A DNA stretch of 64,000 nucleotides from Thermococcus sp. 21S7 (lineage in GTDB: Archaea > Methanobacteriota_B > Thermococci > Thermococcales > Thermococcaceae), in contig NZ_SNUT01000003.1 of NCBI RefSeq assembly GCF_012027615.1, positions 124,001-188,000 of the forward strand, read 5' to 3'. How positions within the stretch are numbered: position 1 is the stretch's first letter; each line of letters opens with the position of its first letter. This document shows, piece by piece, positions 44,931 through 56,385 of the stretch. The notes beneath the pieces are model-generated. The model ran no database searches, was not told the DNA's origin, and worked only from the letters and a program-made list of their open reading frames with translations. Position numbers and translations under genes: made by a program.

Positions 44931-46848
44931 TCCAGAATCTTCTCAGGTACAGCCTCATCCTCGCACGATCTACGGGTCTTATACTCTCGCGCATCCAGTC
45001 AGGTAAATCCTTCTTTATCGAGTTCCAGAGAAGGCGATAGTCGAGGACTATTATCGAGCCCTTCTCCTCGGCGGAGCGGTGAACCCTGCCGGCGGCCTGA
45101 ACCAGTTTCCTGTGGGCGGGGAGGAAGTAGCCGTAGTACCTGCCCTTTCCAGGGAACTTCCTCTCGAAGTACCTTATCCGGGCCTGAACCCTGGGAGTGG
45201 GCCTCGCATAAGGGATTCCTACTAGCACAACTCCGTTCATCTCGTCGCCGCTGTAGTCCTGCCCCTCGCTGTTCCTGCCCCCCATAACCCCAAGGAGCAC
45301 CGCCCCTCTGCCCTTCGCATGCGCCTTAAAGCTCGCCACCATCGCGTCGTTCTCGGCGGAGCTGACCCCCTGCTTCTCAATGAATATCGCCTTCCCGGTC
45401 TCCTCAAGACGAACCTGGAGATTCGCCGAGAGGAGTCCCTGAAGAACCTCATAGGAGGCCGTGAAAACTCCGACGTTCTTCGGTATAAATCTGGCTGCCT
45501 CAACGATGTATTCCACCATGCGGCTGTAAACCTGGAGTGAACGCTCATCACCCCTCGTTGAGACGTCTTTCGCGACAAGAACCTGGGCATTTTCGCGCTT
45601 TACCATCCGCGGGAACTTCTTCAGGCGGGTGTTTTCCACGCCCATGACGTCGCGGAATGCCTCAAGCGGGGTGAGCGTTCCGGACATGAATATCGCACTC
45701 TGGACGTTTTTGACGAAGCCCAGAGCCTTCGAAGGATCCAGGGCAACCAGTTCAAGGCTCAGCCCCCTTTCCCTGCTCATGAGGAAGAGGTAGTCCTCCC
45801 TTCCGGTAAGGGAAAGCCAGAGGAGAAGGAACTCACCTATTCTGCCTATGTAGGAGCGGGGCGGCTTGCCCTTCTCTATCCTGTCCTCTCTTATGGCATC
45901 GCCAACCGCCACCATGTCATTGAGTATTCTGACGAGCCTTCTGGTGTCGAGGCTCAGAATGTCAATGACGTGTGCAAAAACGAGCTCCGGCTGAATGGGG
46001 GTTTCGTGAACGTCCCGGCCCTTGAGCTTTTCGTCGTGGAGCATCTCCAGCCCCCTGCCCAGGATGCTGAGGAAGTTGGCTATCTCGTGCTCGTTGTACT
46101 CGTCGGCCTCTTTTATTGCTCTGTTTACCGTGTGTATGCTTATCCTATCGCTTAAAGCCGAAATCGCCTGGTCGGGCAGGTTGTGCGCCTCGTCGAAGAT
46201 GACTATCAGGTCGGAGTAGTCGATGTCAAGGGAGCTTATGAAGTTCTCCCGGATGGTGGGGCTGAGGAGGTAGAGATAGCTGGCCACTATAACGTCAGCC
46301 TTCTCCGCTATCCTCTTGGTTAAATCGTAGGGACACAGCTCCAGGGTTTCGGCGTAGCTCAGAATCTCGGCCGGATGGCTCGGCTCGCTCAAGAAGAACT
46401 TCACCAGCTCGTCGAACTCGGTCTTTTTCTTCTTTTCATTCTCATAGAACTCGCACTTCTTGAGCTTCTTGAGGTTCCTGCAGACCACCATGGCGGTATA
46501 GGCGTCGCTCGTGAACTGGGTGAGATACGTATGAAGGCAGAGATCCTTTCTGCTCCTGAGCTCAACGCCGGAGACCGGATTCTTCCCGTTTATCGCCTTC
46601 AGCTCCTCTATAACCCTGTCCATCTGCCTGTGGGTTCTCGCGAGGTAAAGAACCTTGTAGCCCATCTCCCTGGCGTAGGGCAGGATTCCAGCTAAAACGC
46701 TCACCGTCTTTCCAAAGCCTGTGGGGGCCTCTATTATGGCGTTCTCACCGTTTCTAACCGCCTCCGAAACGAGGTCTATGAATTCCCGCTGATGTGGCCT
46801 GAGTTCCCTGTAGGGAAAGTACTCGAATCTTTCGCCCGTTTCGTTCAT
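44920..46848 (-). CDS. XPD/DinG-type superfamily 2 DNA helicase with Fe-S cluster
   Basis: A 642-residue helicase. Motif I is EAPTGFGKT, motif II FDEAHNLP, motif III SGTLTP and motif VI QAAGRVHR. Four cysteines in the N-terminal lobe (RKDLCLH, VVCRNL, KKCEFY, LCPYDL) match the Fe-S cluster of XPD-family 5'-3' helicases. It likely acts in DNA repair or R-loop removal. ATG 46848 gives the family-like start MNETGERFEYFPYRELRP; a longer frame would overlap the divergent gene. It could be annotated as either XPD or DinG. Confidence 0.88.
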   Translation of the reverse strand: MNETGERFEYFPYRELRPHQREFIDLVSEAVRNGENAIIEAPTGFGKTVSVLAGILPYAREMGYKVLYLARTHRQMDRVIEELKAINGKNPVSGVELRSRKDLCLHTYLTQFTSDAYTAMVVCRNLKKLKKCEFYENEKKKKTEFDELVKFFLSEPSHPAEILSYAETLELCPYDLTKRIAEKADVIVASYLYLLSPTIRENFISSLDIDYSDLIVIFDEAHNLPDQAISALSDRISIHTVNRAIKEADEYNEHEIANFLSILGRGLEMLHDEKLKGRDVHETPIQPELVFAHVIDILSLDTRRLVRILNDMVAVGDAIREDRIEKGKPPRSYIGRIGEFLLLWLSLTGREDYLFLMSRERGLSLELVALDPSKALGFVKNVQSAIFMSGTLTPLEAFRDVMGVENTRLKKFPRMVKRENAQVLVAKDVSTRGDERSLQVYSRMVEYIVEAARFIPKNVGVFTASYEVLQGLLSANLQVRLEETGKAIFIEKQGVSSAENDAMVASFKAHAKGRGAVLLGVMGGRNSEGQDYSGDEMNGVVLVGIPYARPTPRVQARIRYFERKFPGKGRYYGYFLPAHRKLVQAAGRVHRSAEEKGSIIVLDYRLLWNSIKKDLPDWMRESIRPVDRARMRLYLRRFWTTR

Positions 46849-46897
46849 GGGAAAGAGTTTTAACGGCTCGCTTTTAACTTTTCCCCAGGTGAAGGGC

Positions 46898-48349
<1,452 letters not shown>

Positions 48350-48354
<5 letters not shown>

Positions 48355-49705
48355 GTTTTAGGTGCTCCAGAACTCCATCAATAGTAATACAGTCGGCACA
48401 CTCCCTGCGAAAGCCCCTTGCTATGAGGAGGTAGCGCTTTTCCCCCTTCCATGGGGCGTTTTGGGCCTTGGCGATGAGCCTGCCGATCTCCCTCGGGCCA
48501 TCAACGTTGGTTTTCCATTTCGTCTCTATGAACGTGGCGATGTTCTCTTCCCTGTTGATGGCAACGAGGTCTATCTCGTAGTTTCTCCCCCAATGAGGGC
48601 CGATACTGTCAAAGGTAATTAGCTCCCCGTTCAGGTCGTGCAGGAGGTCTAGAACGACCCTCTCAAAGACCCTCCCAAAGAACTCCTGGAACTTCCCTTC
48701 GATGTTTCTTCTGAAGGCATTAAAGTCCCCTGCCTCAACCTGCCTGCGGTTCGGTTCTATCAAACTGAACCAGAAGTTCAGGAAGTAATCGCTGATTACG
48801 TACCTCGAACGTCTACCGCCGAGGATGGGCCTTTCACGGGTTATTATTCCATAGTAGTCTTCCAGGGCCTCAAGGTACTTCGTTATGCTGCCCGGCTTCA
48901 TCCCCACGGCATTGGCAATCTCAACGAGCCTGTTCTTTCCACTCGCTATTGCATCGAGGATTGAGAAATAAGTCCTGTACGCCTTACCGAACTCGTCCAT
49001 AAGGAGGCCTTCTCCTTCAGCCGTTAGCAGTGTGGAGTACCGGACCGCATCAACAACGAGATTCAGTGGGTTGTCCGCTTCGAACACCTCCAAGAGTTCG
49101 TAGTACTTTGGGATTCCACCGAAAATACCATAGAACTCAACCTGCTGGACGGGCTCCGTGATTCCAAAATCTTTGAGCATCTCGAAAACCCATCTTGGAC
49201 GCAGGGGTTGCAGTTCCACGAAGAGGGTGCTCCTGCCGTAGAGGGGGGCTTTCCTGGAGGTCAGCAGTTTCCTCATCATTCCAAGGTACGAACCAGATAG
49301 AATCATGAGGAGCGGCTTATCCCGGTTTCTGTCTATGAAGCGCTGGAGGTCAAAGGCTATGGCCGGGTTTACCCGGAGAACGTTCTGAAACTCGTCAAAG
49401 AAAACTGCCCCGATGTCGGCCACTTCAAGGTATTCAAACATCTCGGAGAATGTCTCAAACCGTGGAGAATACCCCAACTTTGCCCTGAGCTCCCTGGAGA
49501 AGTCCTCAAGGATGAGCTTTTCGCTTTTGACTGGAATGAAGAAGTCGAGATAATCAACGCCTTCCCTTTTGAAAAACTCCCTAACAAGTCTTGTCTTTCC
49601 AACTCGCCGGCGTCCTGTTATGGTCACAACCACGAGCCGGGAGCGGGATAGTTTGAGCGCCTTCCTAAGGGATTCCATCTCGCGCTCCCTGTTGTAGAAC
49701 CTCAT
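48350..49705 (-). CDS. Archaeal AAA ATPase with DUF234 nuclease-like domain
   Basis: A 451-residue member of the same ATPase family as 26692 and 41173 but clearly more distant. It has Walker A TGRRRVGKTR, Walker B AVFFDEFQN, sensor LILSGSY and a winged helix near 245-285 (LVEIANAVGMKPGSITKYLE). The nuclease-like set is NYEIDLVAIN then TFIETKW. The role is unknown. Its promoter carries a unique tandem palindrome. The coding end contains the peptidase promoter. Confidence 0.87.
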
Positions 49706-49716
49706 TTATAACCACC

Positions 49717-49750
49717 AACAGGATTATCCTGTAACAGGATATAAAATTTT
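49717..49750 (-). promoter_or_regulatory. Promoter and palindrome of the 49705 ATPase gene
   Basis: TATA (minus strand attttat, about 49741-49749) is followed at once by the palindrome ATCCTGT-T-ACAGGAT (49726-49740) and a third half-unit ATCCTGTT (49717-49724), all before the ATG. Alternating half-sites downstream of TATA fit a repressor operator; autoregulation is inferred. Confidence 0.6.
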
Positions 49751-49802
49751 CGAAGTTTTGCATGTTCCAAAAACTTATATTCTCACCCTCCGAGACCGGA
49801 CT

Positions 49803-50510
49803 ATGCACGTCCTGCTCGAACTCAACATCGTCCCCTGCACCTTCCTCAAAAGGCTCAACCGCTTCGTGGCGCTGGTCGAGGTTGATGGTGAGGAAAGGAA
49901 AGCCCTGGTGACCAACACAGGTCGCTTGGAGGAGTTCATGGTTCCGGGTAGGAAGGCCTTCTGCACGCCCAAGACCGGCGGAAAGACAGACTTCGTCCTG
50001 GTCGCCTTCGAGGACCTGGGCGGGAAGGGAGCGATAATTGACACGAGGACTCAGGCGAGGGCCTTCGAGAGAGCTTTGGAGCTTGGTCTGGTGCCCTGGC
50101 TGAGGGACTGCAGGATAAAGCGGAAGGAGGTCACGGTCGGCAAATCGCGCCTTGATTACCTCTTCGAATGTCCCGAGGGCGAGGTCTACGCCGAGATGAA
50201 GAGCGCCGTCCTGCGCGGCGGGAATAAGGGTGAGTACGCCATGTATCCGGACTGTCCGAGCGTCAGGGGGCAGAAGCACATCGGGGAACTTATAGAGCTG
50301 TCAAGGGCAGGAAAGAGGGCCATGATCTTCTTCATTGGCGCGATGCCGGGCGTTGAGAGGTTCCGGCCCTATGATGTGGGCGACCCGAAGATAGTGAGGC
50401 TCCTTAGGGAGGCGGACAAGGTGGGCGTTGAAATCCACGCGCTGGGCATATCCCTCCTGCCAGATGGAAGGATCATCCTTGAGAGGCCGAGCCTTGAAAT
50501 CGAGCTCTAA
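49803..50510 (+). CDS. sfsA: SfsA-family nuclease-like protein
   Basis: A 235-residue protein with an N-terminal OB-like part (FVALVEVDGEERKALVTNTGR) and a C-terminal PD-(D/E)xK-like nuclease core (RLDYLFECPEGEVYAEMKSAVLR, with the D and ExK residues), as in DNA-binding SfsA. The family start MHVLLELNIVPCTFLKRLNRFV fits ATG 49803. TATA acttatat lies about 25 bp upstream, so the message is probably leaderless. It overlaps the convergent glycosyltransferase by 4 bp. Confidence 0.9.
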   Translation: MHVLLELNIVPCTFLKRLNRFVALVEVDGEERKALVTNTGRLEEFMVPGRKAFCTPKTGGKTDFVLVAFEDLGGKGAIIDTRTQARAFERALELGLVPWLRDCRIKRKEVTVGKSRLDYLFECPEGEVYAEMKSAVLRGGNKGEYAMYPDCPSVRGQKHIGELIELSRAGKRAMIFFIGAMPGVERFRPYDVGDPKIVRLLREADKVGVEIHALGISLLPDGRIILERPSLEIEL

Positions 50511-51745
50511 ACCGCCGTCCGCGGGGTTTTGTACCACACCTTCTTGGCTTTTCCCGCCTCCCACAGGCCGGCCAGCGAAATGAATATCCATATCTGGGAG
50601 TAGGTGTAGTACATGAGCGGCGCGAGGAGCCAGCAATCAACGCTCCTTATCTTTCCGTCGTAGAGGCCGGCGAATATCTCCAGCAGGAATGATACGTAAA
50701 CGAAGCTCAGGATGAATCCTGTGAACCACGTGACGTTTCCGAAGGTTACCAGGAGCGCTACGAAGGCCACGTCCGCCACTATGACCGCTATCGCCAGGAG
50801 ATAGTACACCATCAGCGTGAGGAGCAGGTCAAAGCGCAGGCCCCAGCCGGGAATCTCGCGGAACCTCTTTATGTGCTCCCTCACGGTGTAGACGTTTCCC
50901 GCCGCCCAGCGCGTCCGCTGCCTGAACCACACGCGCCAGCTCTCGGGCTCCTGCTCCCAGGTAACGGCGAGTGGATTGTAGGCTATCCTCTTGCCCGTTG
51001 AGAGTATCCTGAAGGACATCTCCAGGTCCTCGGCCAGAGCCTCTTCATCCCAGCCTCCGAGCTTTTCGAGCAGGCCCTTTCTGATTACAAAGTTCGTTCC
51101 CGGGAGCACAGCGGTTTTGTAGAGTTTGCTCTTTCCGCCCTGGCCGGCCAGCTGGAAGTAGAGGTACTCCATGCATATGAACCTCGTGAGGATGTTCCCC
51201 TTCCAGTTTATCGTCCTGACCTTTCCAGTCACCGCCGGCGTCTCATCGCTCAGCATCGCTACCAGGGCCTTGAGCGCCCCTGGCTCGGGTCTGTTGTCCG
51301 CGTCGTAGACCGCTATGACCTCTCCCTTCGCCAGCTTTAGGCCGTAGTTCAGGACGTAGCTCTTTCCCCTGCCGCCGCCCTCAACGCGGATTACTTTGAT
51401 GAACGGGTACTCCCTAGCGACCTCCTCAGCTATCCTCACGGTATCATCCGTGGAGCCGTCGTCCAGGAGGAGAACCTCCAGTTTATCCCCAGGATAGTCG
51501 AGGTTCGCCATCGCCAGGAGAGTGTCCCTTATAACTACAGCCTCGTTCCTCGCTGGGATGAGGATGGTGACGGAGGGAAGCTCGTCAGGAATCTCGGGTT
51601 CCTTAAACTTTGAGTTGTAGCTCAACCCCGCCACAGTCAGGGCTATGTAGTAAAAGAACACGGGGTAGATAATCGCAGCTGAGAACAGCCAGATGAAGTG
51701 GAGGACGGACACGGCAATGTCCACGGCACCGGTTAACGGCTCCAT
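50507..51745 (-). CDS. Membrane family 2 glycosyltransferase, processive type
   Basis: A 412-residue protein with two N-terminal helices (about 15-45), a cytoplasmic GT-A domain and three or four C-terminal helices. Catalytic motifs are LLLDDGSTDDT, YDADNRPEP, a base in EEALAEDLEMS and the product-binding RQRTRWAAGN. This is the layout of hyaluronan, cellulose and poly-GlcNAc synthases, so it may make a surface polysaccharide; single-transfer activity is also possible. The sugar is unknown. Confidence 0.87.
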   Translation of the reverse strand: MEPLTGAVDIAVSVLHFIWLFSAAIIYPVFFYYIALTVAGLSYNSKFKEPEIPDELPSVTILIPARNEAVVIRDTLLAMANLDYPGDKLEVLLLDDGSTDDTVRIAEEVAREYPFIKVIRVEGGGRGKSYVLNYGLKLAKGEVIAVYDADNRPEPGALKALVAMLSDETPAVTGKVRTINWKGNILTRFICMEYLYFQLAGQGGKSKLYKTAVLPGTNFVIRKGLLEKLGGWDEEALAEDLEMSFRILSTGKRIAYNPLAVTWEQEPESWRVWFRQRTRWAAGNVYTVREHIKRFREIPGWGLRFDLLLTLMVYYLLAIAVIVADVAFVALLVTFGNVTWFTGFILSFVYVSFLLEIFAGLYDGKIRSVDCWLLAPLMYYTYSQIWIFISLAGLWEAGKAKKVWYKTPRTAV

Positions 51746-51841
51746 ACTCCCCTCCAGTTGTTATGTCCGTTTTCCTTATAAGTCTCTCCCAACGCGGAAG
51801 CGTTTTAAACCCGAAGGGGGAGAGAAAGTCAGGTGATGCGT

Positions 51842-52738
51842 ATGGCCATAGTCGATGTTAGAATCCTCGTGGAAGGTGCGAGCGACGTCGAGGTTGTAAG
51901 TAAGGCCCTTCAGGGCTTGGCTTTGGGAAGCGAGTACAACATCACGATTTCCGCGATAATCCCGACAACCAACGTGGAGATAGCGAAGAGCGCCGCCGCG
52001 GGCGCCGACCTCCTCATCATAGCGACCGACGCCGACCGGGTCGGGCGAGACCTGGCCGAGAGGCTCTTCAGTGAGCTGGGGGAGATGGTCGGGCACGTTG
52101 AAAGGATGAAGCTCCCCCTCGGCCACGATTTGGAGCACGTTGACGTTGAACTCGTCAGGAAGGAGCTCAAGAACACCCTCGTCCGCGCCGGTCTCAAGAC
52201 CCTCCAGCTTCTCCCCGGATACATGGAGCTGAGGAAGCAGCTGCTGGATGTGAAGGGACAGTACGACCTTTTAGCTCAGGAATACGAGAACCTTGAGAAG
52301 GAGCACGGGGAGCTTCGGGAAAAGTACGAGGAACTCCGCGCCGAATACGTCAGGGTTAGAAACGAGAACGATGGCCTGAGGGAACTGCTTGAGAAAAAGA
52401 GCAAGCCCCTCAGAATAGACGATGCCTGGAAGTCCCTCTTCCCCGCGGAGCCTGTTCCGGAAGAGAGGGTCATAGCTCTGGCCGTGGAGAAGCTCGGCTT
52501 GGCCGGTAAGGTGATAGTCGGGCAGGGCTACATCTTCGCCGAGGAGAAGGAGCTCGTGGAGGAACTCCTGAAGACGGTCTACCTGAGCCTGAGCATAAAG
52601 GAGGAGCTTCCCAAGCCGCCCAGGCCGCCGGCTGAAGAGCCGCCGAAAGCCCCAGAGCCCAAGCTAAGCGAACCGGGGGTCGTTGAGGACGCTGAAGTAA
52701 AGCCAGAGGACATCGAGGGACTTCTGAAGGGGCTGTGA
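51842..52738 (+). CDS. Toprim-domain protein with coiled coil
   Basis: A 298-residue protein. The N-terminal Toprim fold has the catalytic Glu in [13 protein letters not shown] and the DxD motif in [13 protein letters not shown] coiled coil runs from about 130 to 190 ([31 protein letters not shown]), and the tail is Pro/Glu-rich. Toprim domains cut or join nucleic acids. ATG 51842 has GGTGA 5 nt upstream. It lies 1 bp before xerA, so a shared role in DNA recombination or segregation is plausible but inferred. Confidence 0.8.
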   Translation: MAIVDVRILVEGASDVEVVSKALQGLALGSEYNITISAIIPTTNVEIAKSAAAGADLLIIATDADRVGRDLAERLFSELGEMVGHVERMKLPLGHDLEHVDVELVRKELKNTLVRAGLKTLQLLPGYMELRKQLLDVKGQYDLLAQEYENLEKEHGELREKYEELRAEYVRVRNENDGLRELLEKKSKPLRIDDAWKSLFPAEPVPEERVIALAVEKLGLAGKVIVGQGYIFAEEKELVEELLKTVYLSLSIKEELPKPPRPPAEEPPKAPEPKLSEPGVVEDAEVKPEDIEGLLKGL

Positions 52739-52739
52739 G

Positions 52740-53582
52740 ATGGAAGTCCCCGAGCTTATAGAGGAGTACGAAACCTACCTCGACCTTGAGGGGAAGAGCC
52801 CGAACACGATTAGGATGTACTCCTACTACGTGCGCCGGTATCTGGAGTGGGGCGGCTCCCCAAACGCCCGCTCCGCCCTCCGTTTTCTCGCGAGGCTTAG
52901 GAAGGAAGGCTACTCCAACAGGAGCCTCAACCTCGTGGTTCAGGCCCTGCGCTCCTACTTCCGTTTCGAGGGCTACGATGAGGAAGCCGAGAAGCTCAAG
53001 CCCCCAAAGGTCCCCCGGAGTCTCCCGAAAGCCCTAACGCGCGAGGAGGTTAAGAGACTCCTCTCGGTTATTCCGCCGACGAGAAAGCGCGATAGGCTCA
53101 TAGTTCTCCTCCTCTATGGCGCCGGTCTGCGCGTAAGCGAGCTGTGCAACCTCAAGCGGCGCGACGTTGACCTGGAGCGCTCCATCATCGTGGTTCGGGG
53201 CGGCAAGGGTGCCAAGGACCGCGTCGTACCCATTCCAGAGTTCCTTACAAAGGAGATACGGGCATACCTCGAAACGCGCTCCGACGACAGCGAGTACCTC
53301 CTCGTCGAGGAGAGAAGGAGGGAGAAGGACAGGCTCTCCACCAAAACCGTGTGGTACCTCTTGAAGCGCTACGGCGTCAGGGCCGGCGTTGAGGTCACGC
53401 CCCACAAGCTCCGCCACAGCTTCGCGACCCACATGCTCGAAAACGGCGTCGACATAAGGGCCATCCAGGAGCTCCTCGGCCACTCGAACCTCTCAACGAC
53501 GCAGATTTACACCAAGGTTACCGTCGAGCACCTCAGAAAGGCGCAGGAGAAGGCGAGGCTGATAGAGGGGCTGATGGAGTGA
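52740..53582 (+). CDS. xerA: Tyrosine recombinase XerA
   Basis: A 280-residue archaeal Xer recombinase that resolves chromosome dimers at dif. The N-terminal SAM-like domain runs to about residue 85. The catalytic set is complete: R131 (GAGLRVSEL), K156 (GGKGAK), H222/R225 (HKLRHSF), H248 (LLGHSN) and the nucleophile Y257 (QIYTK). No dif-like site was seen nearby. It is co-transcribed with the Toprim gene and overlaps the convergent ATPase by 50 bp. Confidence 0.94.
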   Translation: MEVPELIEEYETYLDLEGKSPNTIRMYSYYVRRYLEWGGSPNARSALRFLARLRKEGYSNRSLNLVVQALRSYFRFEGYDEEAEKLKPPKVPRSLPKALTREEVKRLLSVIPPTRKRDRLIVLLLYGAGLRVSELCNLKRRDVDLERSIIVVRGGKGAKDRVVPIPEFLTKEIRAYLETRSDDSEYLLVEERRREKDRLSTKTVWYLLKRYGVRAGVEVTPHKLRHSFATHMLENGVDIRAIQELLGHSNLSTTQIYTKVTVEHLRKAQEKARLIEGLME

Positions 53583-54849
53583 GCCCGAGCAGGAACTTCC
53601 AGAGCGGAACAACGTTTAGTCTGCGGCCGTCCATTTCAATGGTTTCCTCTTCATCGAGTGTCACAACCGTGAGATTCTCGCAGCCGAGATTTTTGCCGGC
53701 TCTAACGATGGCAGACAACTCCCGCTCCCGTGCATCCTTGAGGCTTAAGGTCACCTGAATCAGTTCCACAGTCTTTCCCGACTCCGAGACGACGAAATCA
53801 ACCTCCTTCTCGCCGGAACCACCGTAGTAGTAAATGTTGAGAAGCGGGTTCAGATAGTGCTTCCTTCTGAGAAGCTCAAGGAACACGGCGTTTTCAATAT
53901 CCCTTGCGGGGTCCTTCTTTGAGAAGAGGGCCAGGCCGGTATCGACGAGATAAACCTTCTTGGGGGCTCTGAGGGACTCTTTTTCGGAGCGGGCAAACTT
54001 CGGAAGGAAGAAGACGAAGAAGGAGTCTTCAAGTGCTCTGAGGTATTCGAGGACCGTCGTTTTTGATGTTCCAAACTCGGACTTGAGGAAGCGGTGGATT
54101 GAGCTGTACGAGGTGTATCTTGCGTAGTTCAAAAGCAGAAGCTTGACAATGGCCTCAATCAGGGCCACGTTCCTTATCCCGTGCCTCTCTACGACGTCCT
54201 TCGTTATCATCACGGAGAGGTACTCTTCAAGTATTCTGACCTTATCGCCGAGCAGGGCCACCTCGGGGAAGGCGCCGTATCTTAAGTACTCATCCAGAAG
54301 ATTTTTTATCACGTGCACCTTTCTGCCGTAGAGGTCGCGCTTTTTAAAGTCCACCCCCCTGAATCGGAGGAACTCCCGAAACGAGAGGGGGAGGAGTGTG
54401 TATGAAATCCCGCGTCCCCTCAGCTGGGTCGCAACCTCCCTTGAGAGCAGCCGTGAGGACGAACCCGTAACCGCAACCATGAAACCCTCGTCAAGCAGAT
54501 ACCTTACGCCGATTTCCCAGTTGGGAACGTTCTGAATCTCGTCGAGAAGGAAGAAAACCTCGCCCCCAACGTTCTCGGGATATAGGTCAAAGTACGCATC
54601 AACAACTCCAGGAAAGTCCCGTCCAGTTATCCCGAACAGGAGCGGGTTCTCAAAGTTCAGGTAAACGTAGCGTTCCCTCTCATCGCCAACCAGGGAATAG
54701 AGGAGATACGTCTTCCCGGAGCGCCTTGGACCGATTATCACCGTTGCCTTTCCCGGGTTTAGGGAAAGCTTTAGCTCTCTCTCCACAACCTGCGGCAAAT
54801 CCCTCTCGTGGAAGAGGCGGATATAGCGTTTGATGTCGTCCGGCTTCAT
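53533..54849 (-). CDS. AAA ATPase with DUF4143-like C-terminal domain
   Basis: A 438-residue protein of the AAA_14/DUF4143 group. It has Walker [11 protein letters not shown], Walker [11 protein letters not shown], sensor [10 protein letters not shown] and an RGR segment ([19 protein letters not shown]). A winged-helix part lies near 250-300. The C-terminal nuclease-like region has [10 protein letters not shown], but the expected ExK reads IQVT, so catalysis is doubtful. ATG 54849 is chosen because the TATA lies 22-30 bp upstream. The role is unknown. Confidence 0.85.
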   Translation of the reverse strand: MKPDDIKRYIRLFHERDLPQVVERELKLSLNPGKATVIIGPRRSGKTYLLYSLVGDERERYVYLNFENPLLFGITGRDFPGVVDAYFDLYPENVGGEVFFLLDEIQNVPNWEIGVRYLLDEGFMVAVTGSSSRLLSREVATQLRGRGISYTLLPLSFREFLRFRGVDFKKRDLYGRKVHVIKNLLDEYLRYGAFPEVALLGDKVRILEEYLSVMITKDVVERHGIRNVALIEAIVKLLLLNYARYTSYSSIHRFLKSEFGTSKTTVLEYLRALEDSFFVFFLPKFARSEKESLRAPKKVYLVDTGLALFSKKDPARDIENAVFLELLRRKHYLNPLLNIYYYGGSGEKEVDFVVSESGKTVELIQVTLSLKDARERELSAIVRAGKNLGCENLTVVTLDEEETIEMDGRRLNVVPLWKFLLGLTPSAPLSASPSPAPF

Positions 54850-54904
54850 GGTACAGTATACAGTACCAATCTTTAAAAGCATTTGGTACGCCATACCGTA
54901 CCAA
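54849..54904 (-). promoter_or_regulatory. Two palindromes flanking the TATA box of the 54849 ATPase gene
   Basis: The TATA-like tttaaaag (about 54872-54879) lies between two inverted repeats. TTGGTACG-N6-CGTACCAA (54883-54904) is upstream, and TGGTAC-N8-GTACCA (54849-54868) reaches the start codon. The half-site GGTAC occurs four times. This would let a dimeric repressor block TBP and the transcription start together. Confidence 0.65.
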
Positions 54905-54917
54905 AAATATTGAACGT

Positions 54918-56297
54918 TCAAAGCTCCCCCTTCTTCTTCAACATCGCAAGGTAGCTCGTGAATGCTCCGGCGGAGATTGTGTCGCCCAGGCCCACCGTTG
55001 AGACAGGGTTCCTGACGAGCCTCGTCGGGATTATGACGACCTTGTACTCCCTGGTTCTCAGGCGCCTCTTGGCCTCCTCGAAGCGGAGCTTCACGAACTC
55101 GCCGTACTCGTTGTATGGAACCCTCGTGCCGACTTTCACGTCCCCCGGGCTTTTTATGTCCCCCAGCGATGCCCTCGCTGCCGCGAGGGTTGTTGCGAGC
55201 TCAAGGCTGCTCCTCAGCTCGTCCTCGCTCAGCGGGTTGTCAGCGTGGGTAATGTACATGATGTAGTAAATCGTGTGTATCTGAAGAACCTCAAGGTTCA
55301 TCTCATCAACGAGGATTTTGCCGCCCAGGACGGTGTCCTCTATGCGGTTGTAGGTAAATATTCTCTCCGCGAGCCTGGAGTAGCCGAGGGCGTTGAGGAC
55401 GTGGGCTATCTCCGCCTCGTCCATTCCCACGCTGTCAACGAGCGGGAAGAGGTTGTAGATGACCTTCTTCCTGAGTTCTCTGCTCTGTATCGAGGCAAAC
55501 TCCAGGTGAACCTTAACGTCCTTCTCACGCTTGAGCAGGAGTATGTCCTTTTTGGCCTCCCTGAGGTAGTGGTTCGCGTCCTTCCCATCAGAATAGCGGA
55601 GCTTTATCCCCTGGTAACCGGAGAGGATTGCCCCGTCAACCTGGAGGCCAATCTCAGGTAAGAACCGCTTCAGCTCCGGCTCGGTGTAAATCCTTATGCT
55701 TTCGAAGCGGGCCGAGACGATGAACCTGCCCGAGAAGGGAACCCGTATAGTCTCGTTTCCCAGCCTGAACCTTGTCCCAGCGCGGAACTCGAAGATGCGG
55801 TTCACCTTTATCGGGTCGCCTTCCCTGTATGCCTCGCGGGGGTGTTTGAAGGCCAATTTCCCGTCCTCGATGACAGGATAGAGAAGGTTGGGTTTATTAA
55901 CGAACATCTCGGCCTGCTTTCTCGCGAGGTGGGGGGTGTAGACTATCACCCGCCCGAAGTCCAGGTTCGCCAGGAGGTTGGCTATGATTCCGGCCTGACC
56001 GCCCATCCTCTCAACGTCGTATTTGAAGTGGGAGTCGAACCACGTGTGAAGTTCCTCGTTGACGAGGGGGACCGCCATAGGTTTGCCCGTCTTGAGGGCA
56101 TGAACCAGTCTCGCGACGAAGTCCAGGGGCTCGTTTATCTCCCTCGGATAGTCGTCCATCCTTTTTCGAACCGCTTCGGCACCGAACTCATCTATGAGCC
56201 CCTCCACTATCTCCCCGTTCAGGAAGGTTATCGCATCGACGTTCGTGTTGTACGCGGTGTAGATTGAGAGCTTCCTCGCCTCATCCAAGAGCCCCAT
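54918..56297 (-). CDS. pfkC: ADP-dependent 6-phosphofructokinase
   Basis: A 459-residue ribokinase-fold enzyme of the modified Embden-Meyerhof pathway, phosphorylating fructose-6-phosphate with ADP. It has the family substrate region AYNTNVDAITFLNGEIVEG, GGQAGIIANLLA and the catalytic Asp in STVGLGDTISAG. The N-terminus and NEELHTWFD fit PfkC rather than ADP-glucokinase. ATG 56297 has GGTGA 6 nt upstream; GTG 56306 is less likely. It is monocistronic. Confidence 0.94.
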   Translation of the reverse strand: MGLLDEARKLSIYTAYNTNVDAITFLNGEIVEGLIDEFGAEAVRKRMDDYPREINEPLDFVARLVHALKTGKPMAVPLVNEELHTWFDSHFKYDVERMGGQAGIIANLLANLDFGRVIVYTPHLARKQAEMFVNKPNLLYPVIEDGKLAFKHPREAYREGDPIKVNRIFEFRAGTRFRLGNETIRVPFSGRFIVSARFESIRIYTEPELKRFLPEIGLQVDGAILSGYQGIKLRYSDGKDANHYLREAKKDILLLKREKDVKVHLEFASIQSRELRKKVIYNLFPLVDSVGMDEAEIAHVLNALGYSRLAERIFTYNRIEDTVLGGKILVDEMNLEVLQIHTIYYIMYITHADNPLSEDELRSSLELATTLAAARASLGDIKSPGDVKVGTRVPYNEYGEFVKLRFEEAKRRLRTREYKVVIIPTRLVRNPVSTVGLGDTISAGAFTSYLAMLKKKGEL

Positions 56298-56385
56298 TTG
56301 TATCACCCTCAGTGACTAACCTTTAGAAAATGCGGATGAATTCTTAAAAGGGTTTCGGAGGGATGGACAGAAAAATGTTGAAGGC

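Noticed and set aside
52740-53582. XerA as an integrase of a provirus or integrated plasmid
   Set aside because: The sequence fits the chromosomal archaeal XerA, neighbours are core genes, and no attachment repeats or tRNA lie nearby.
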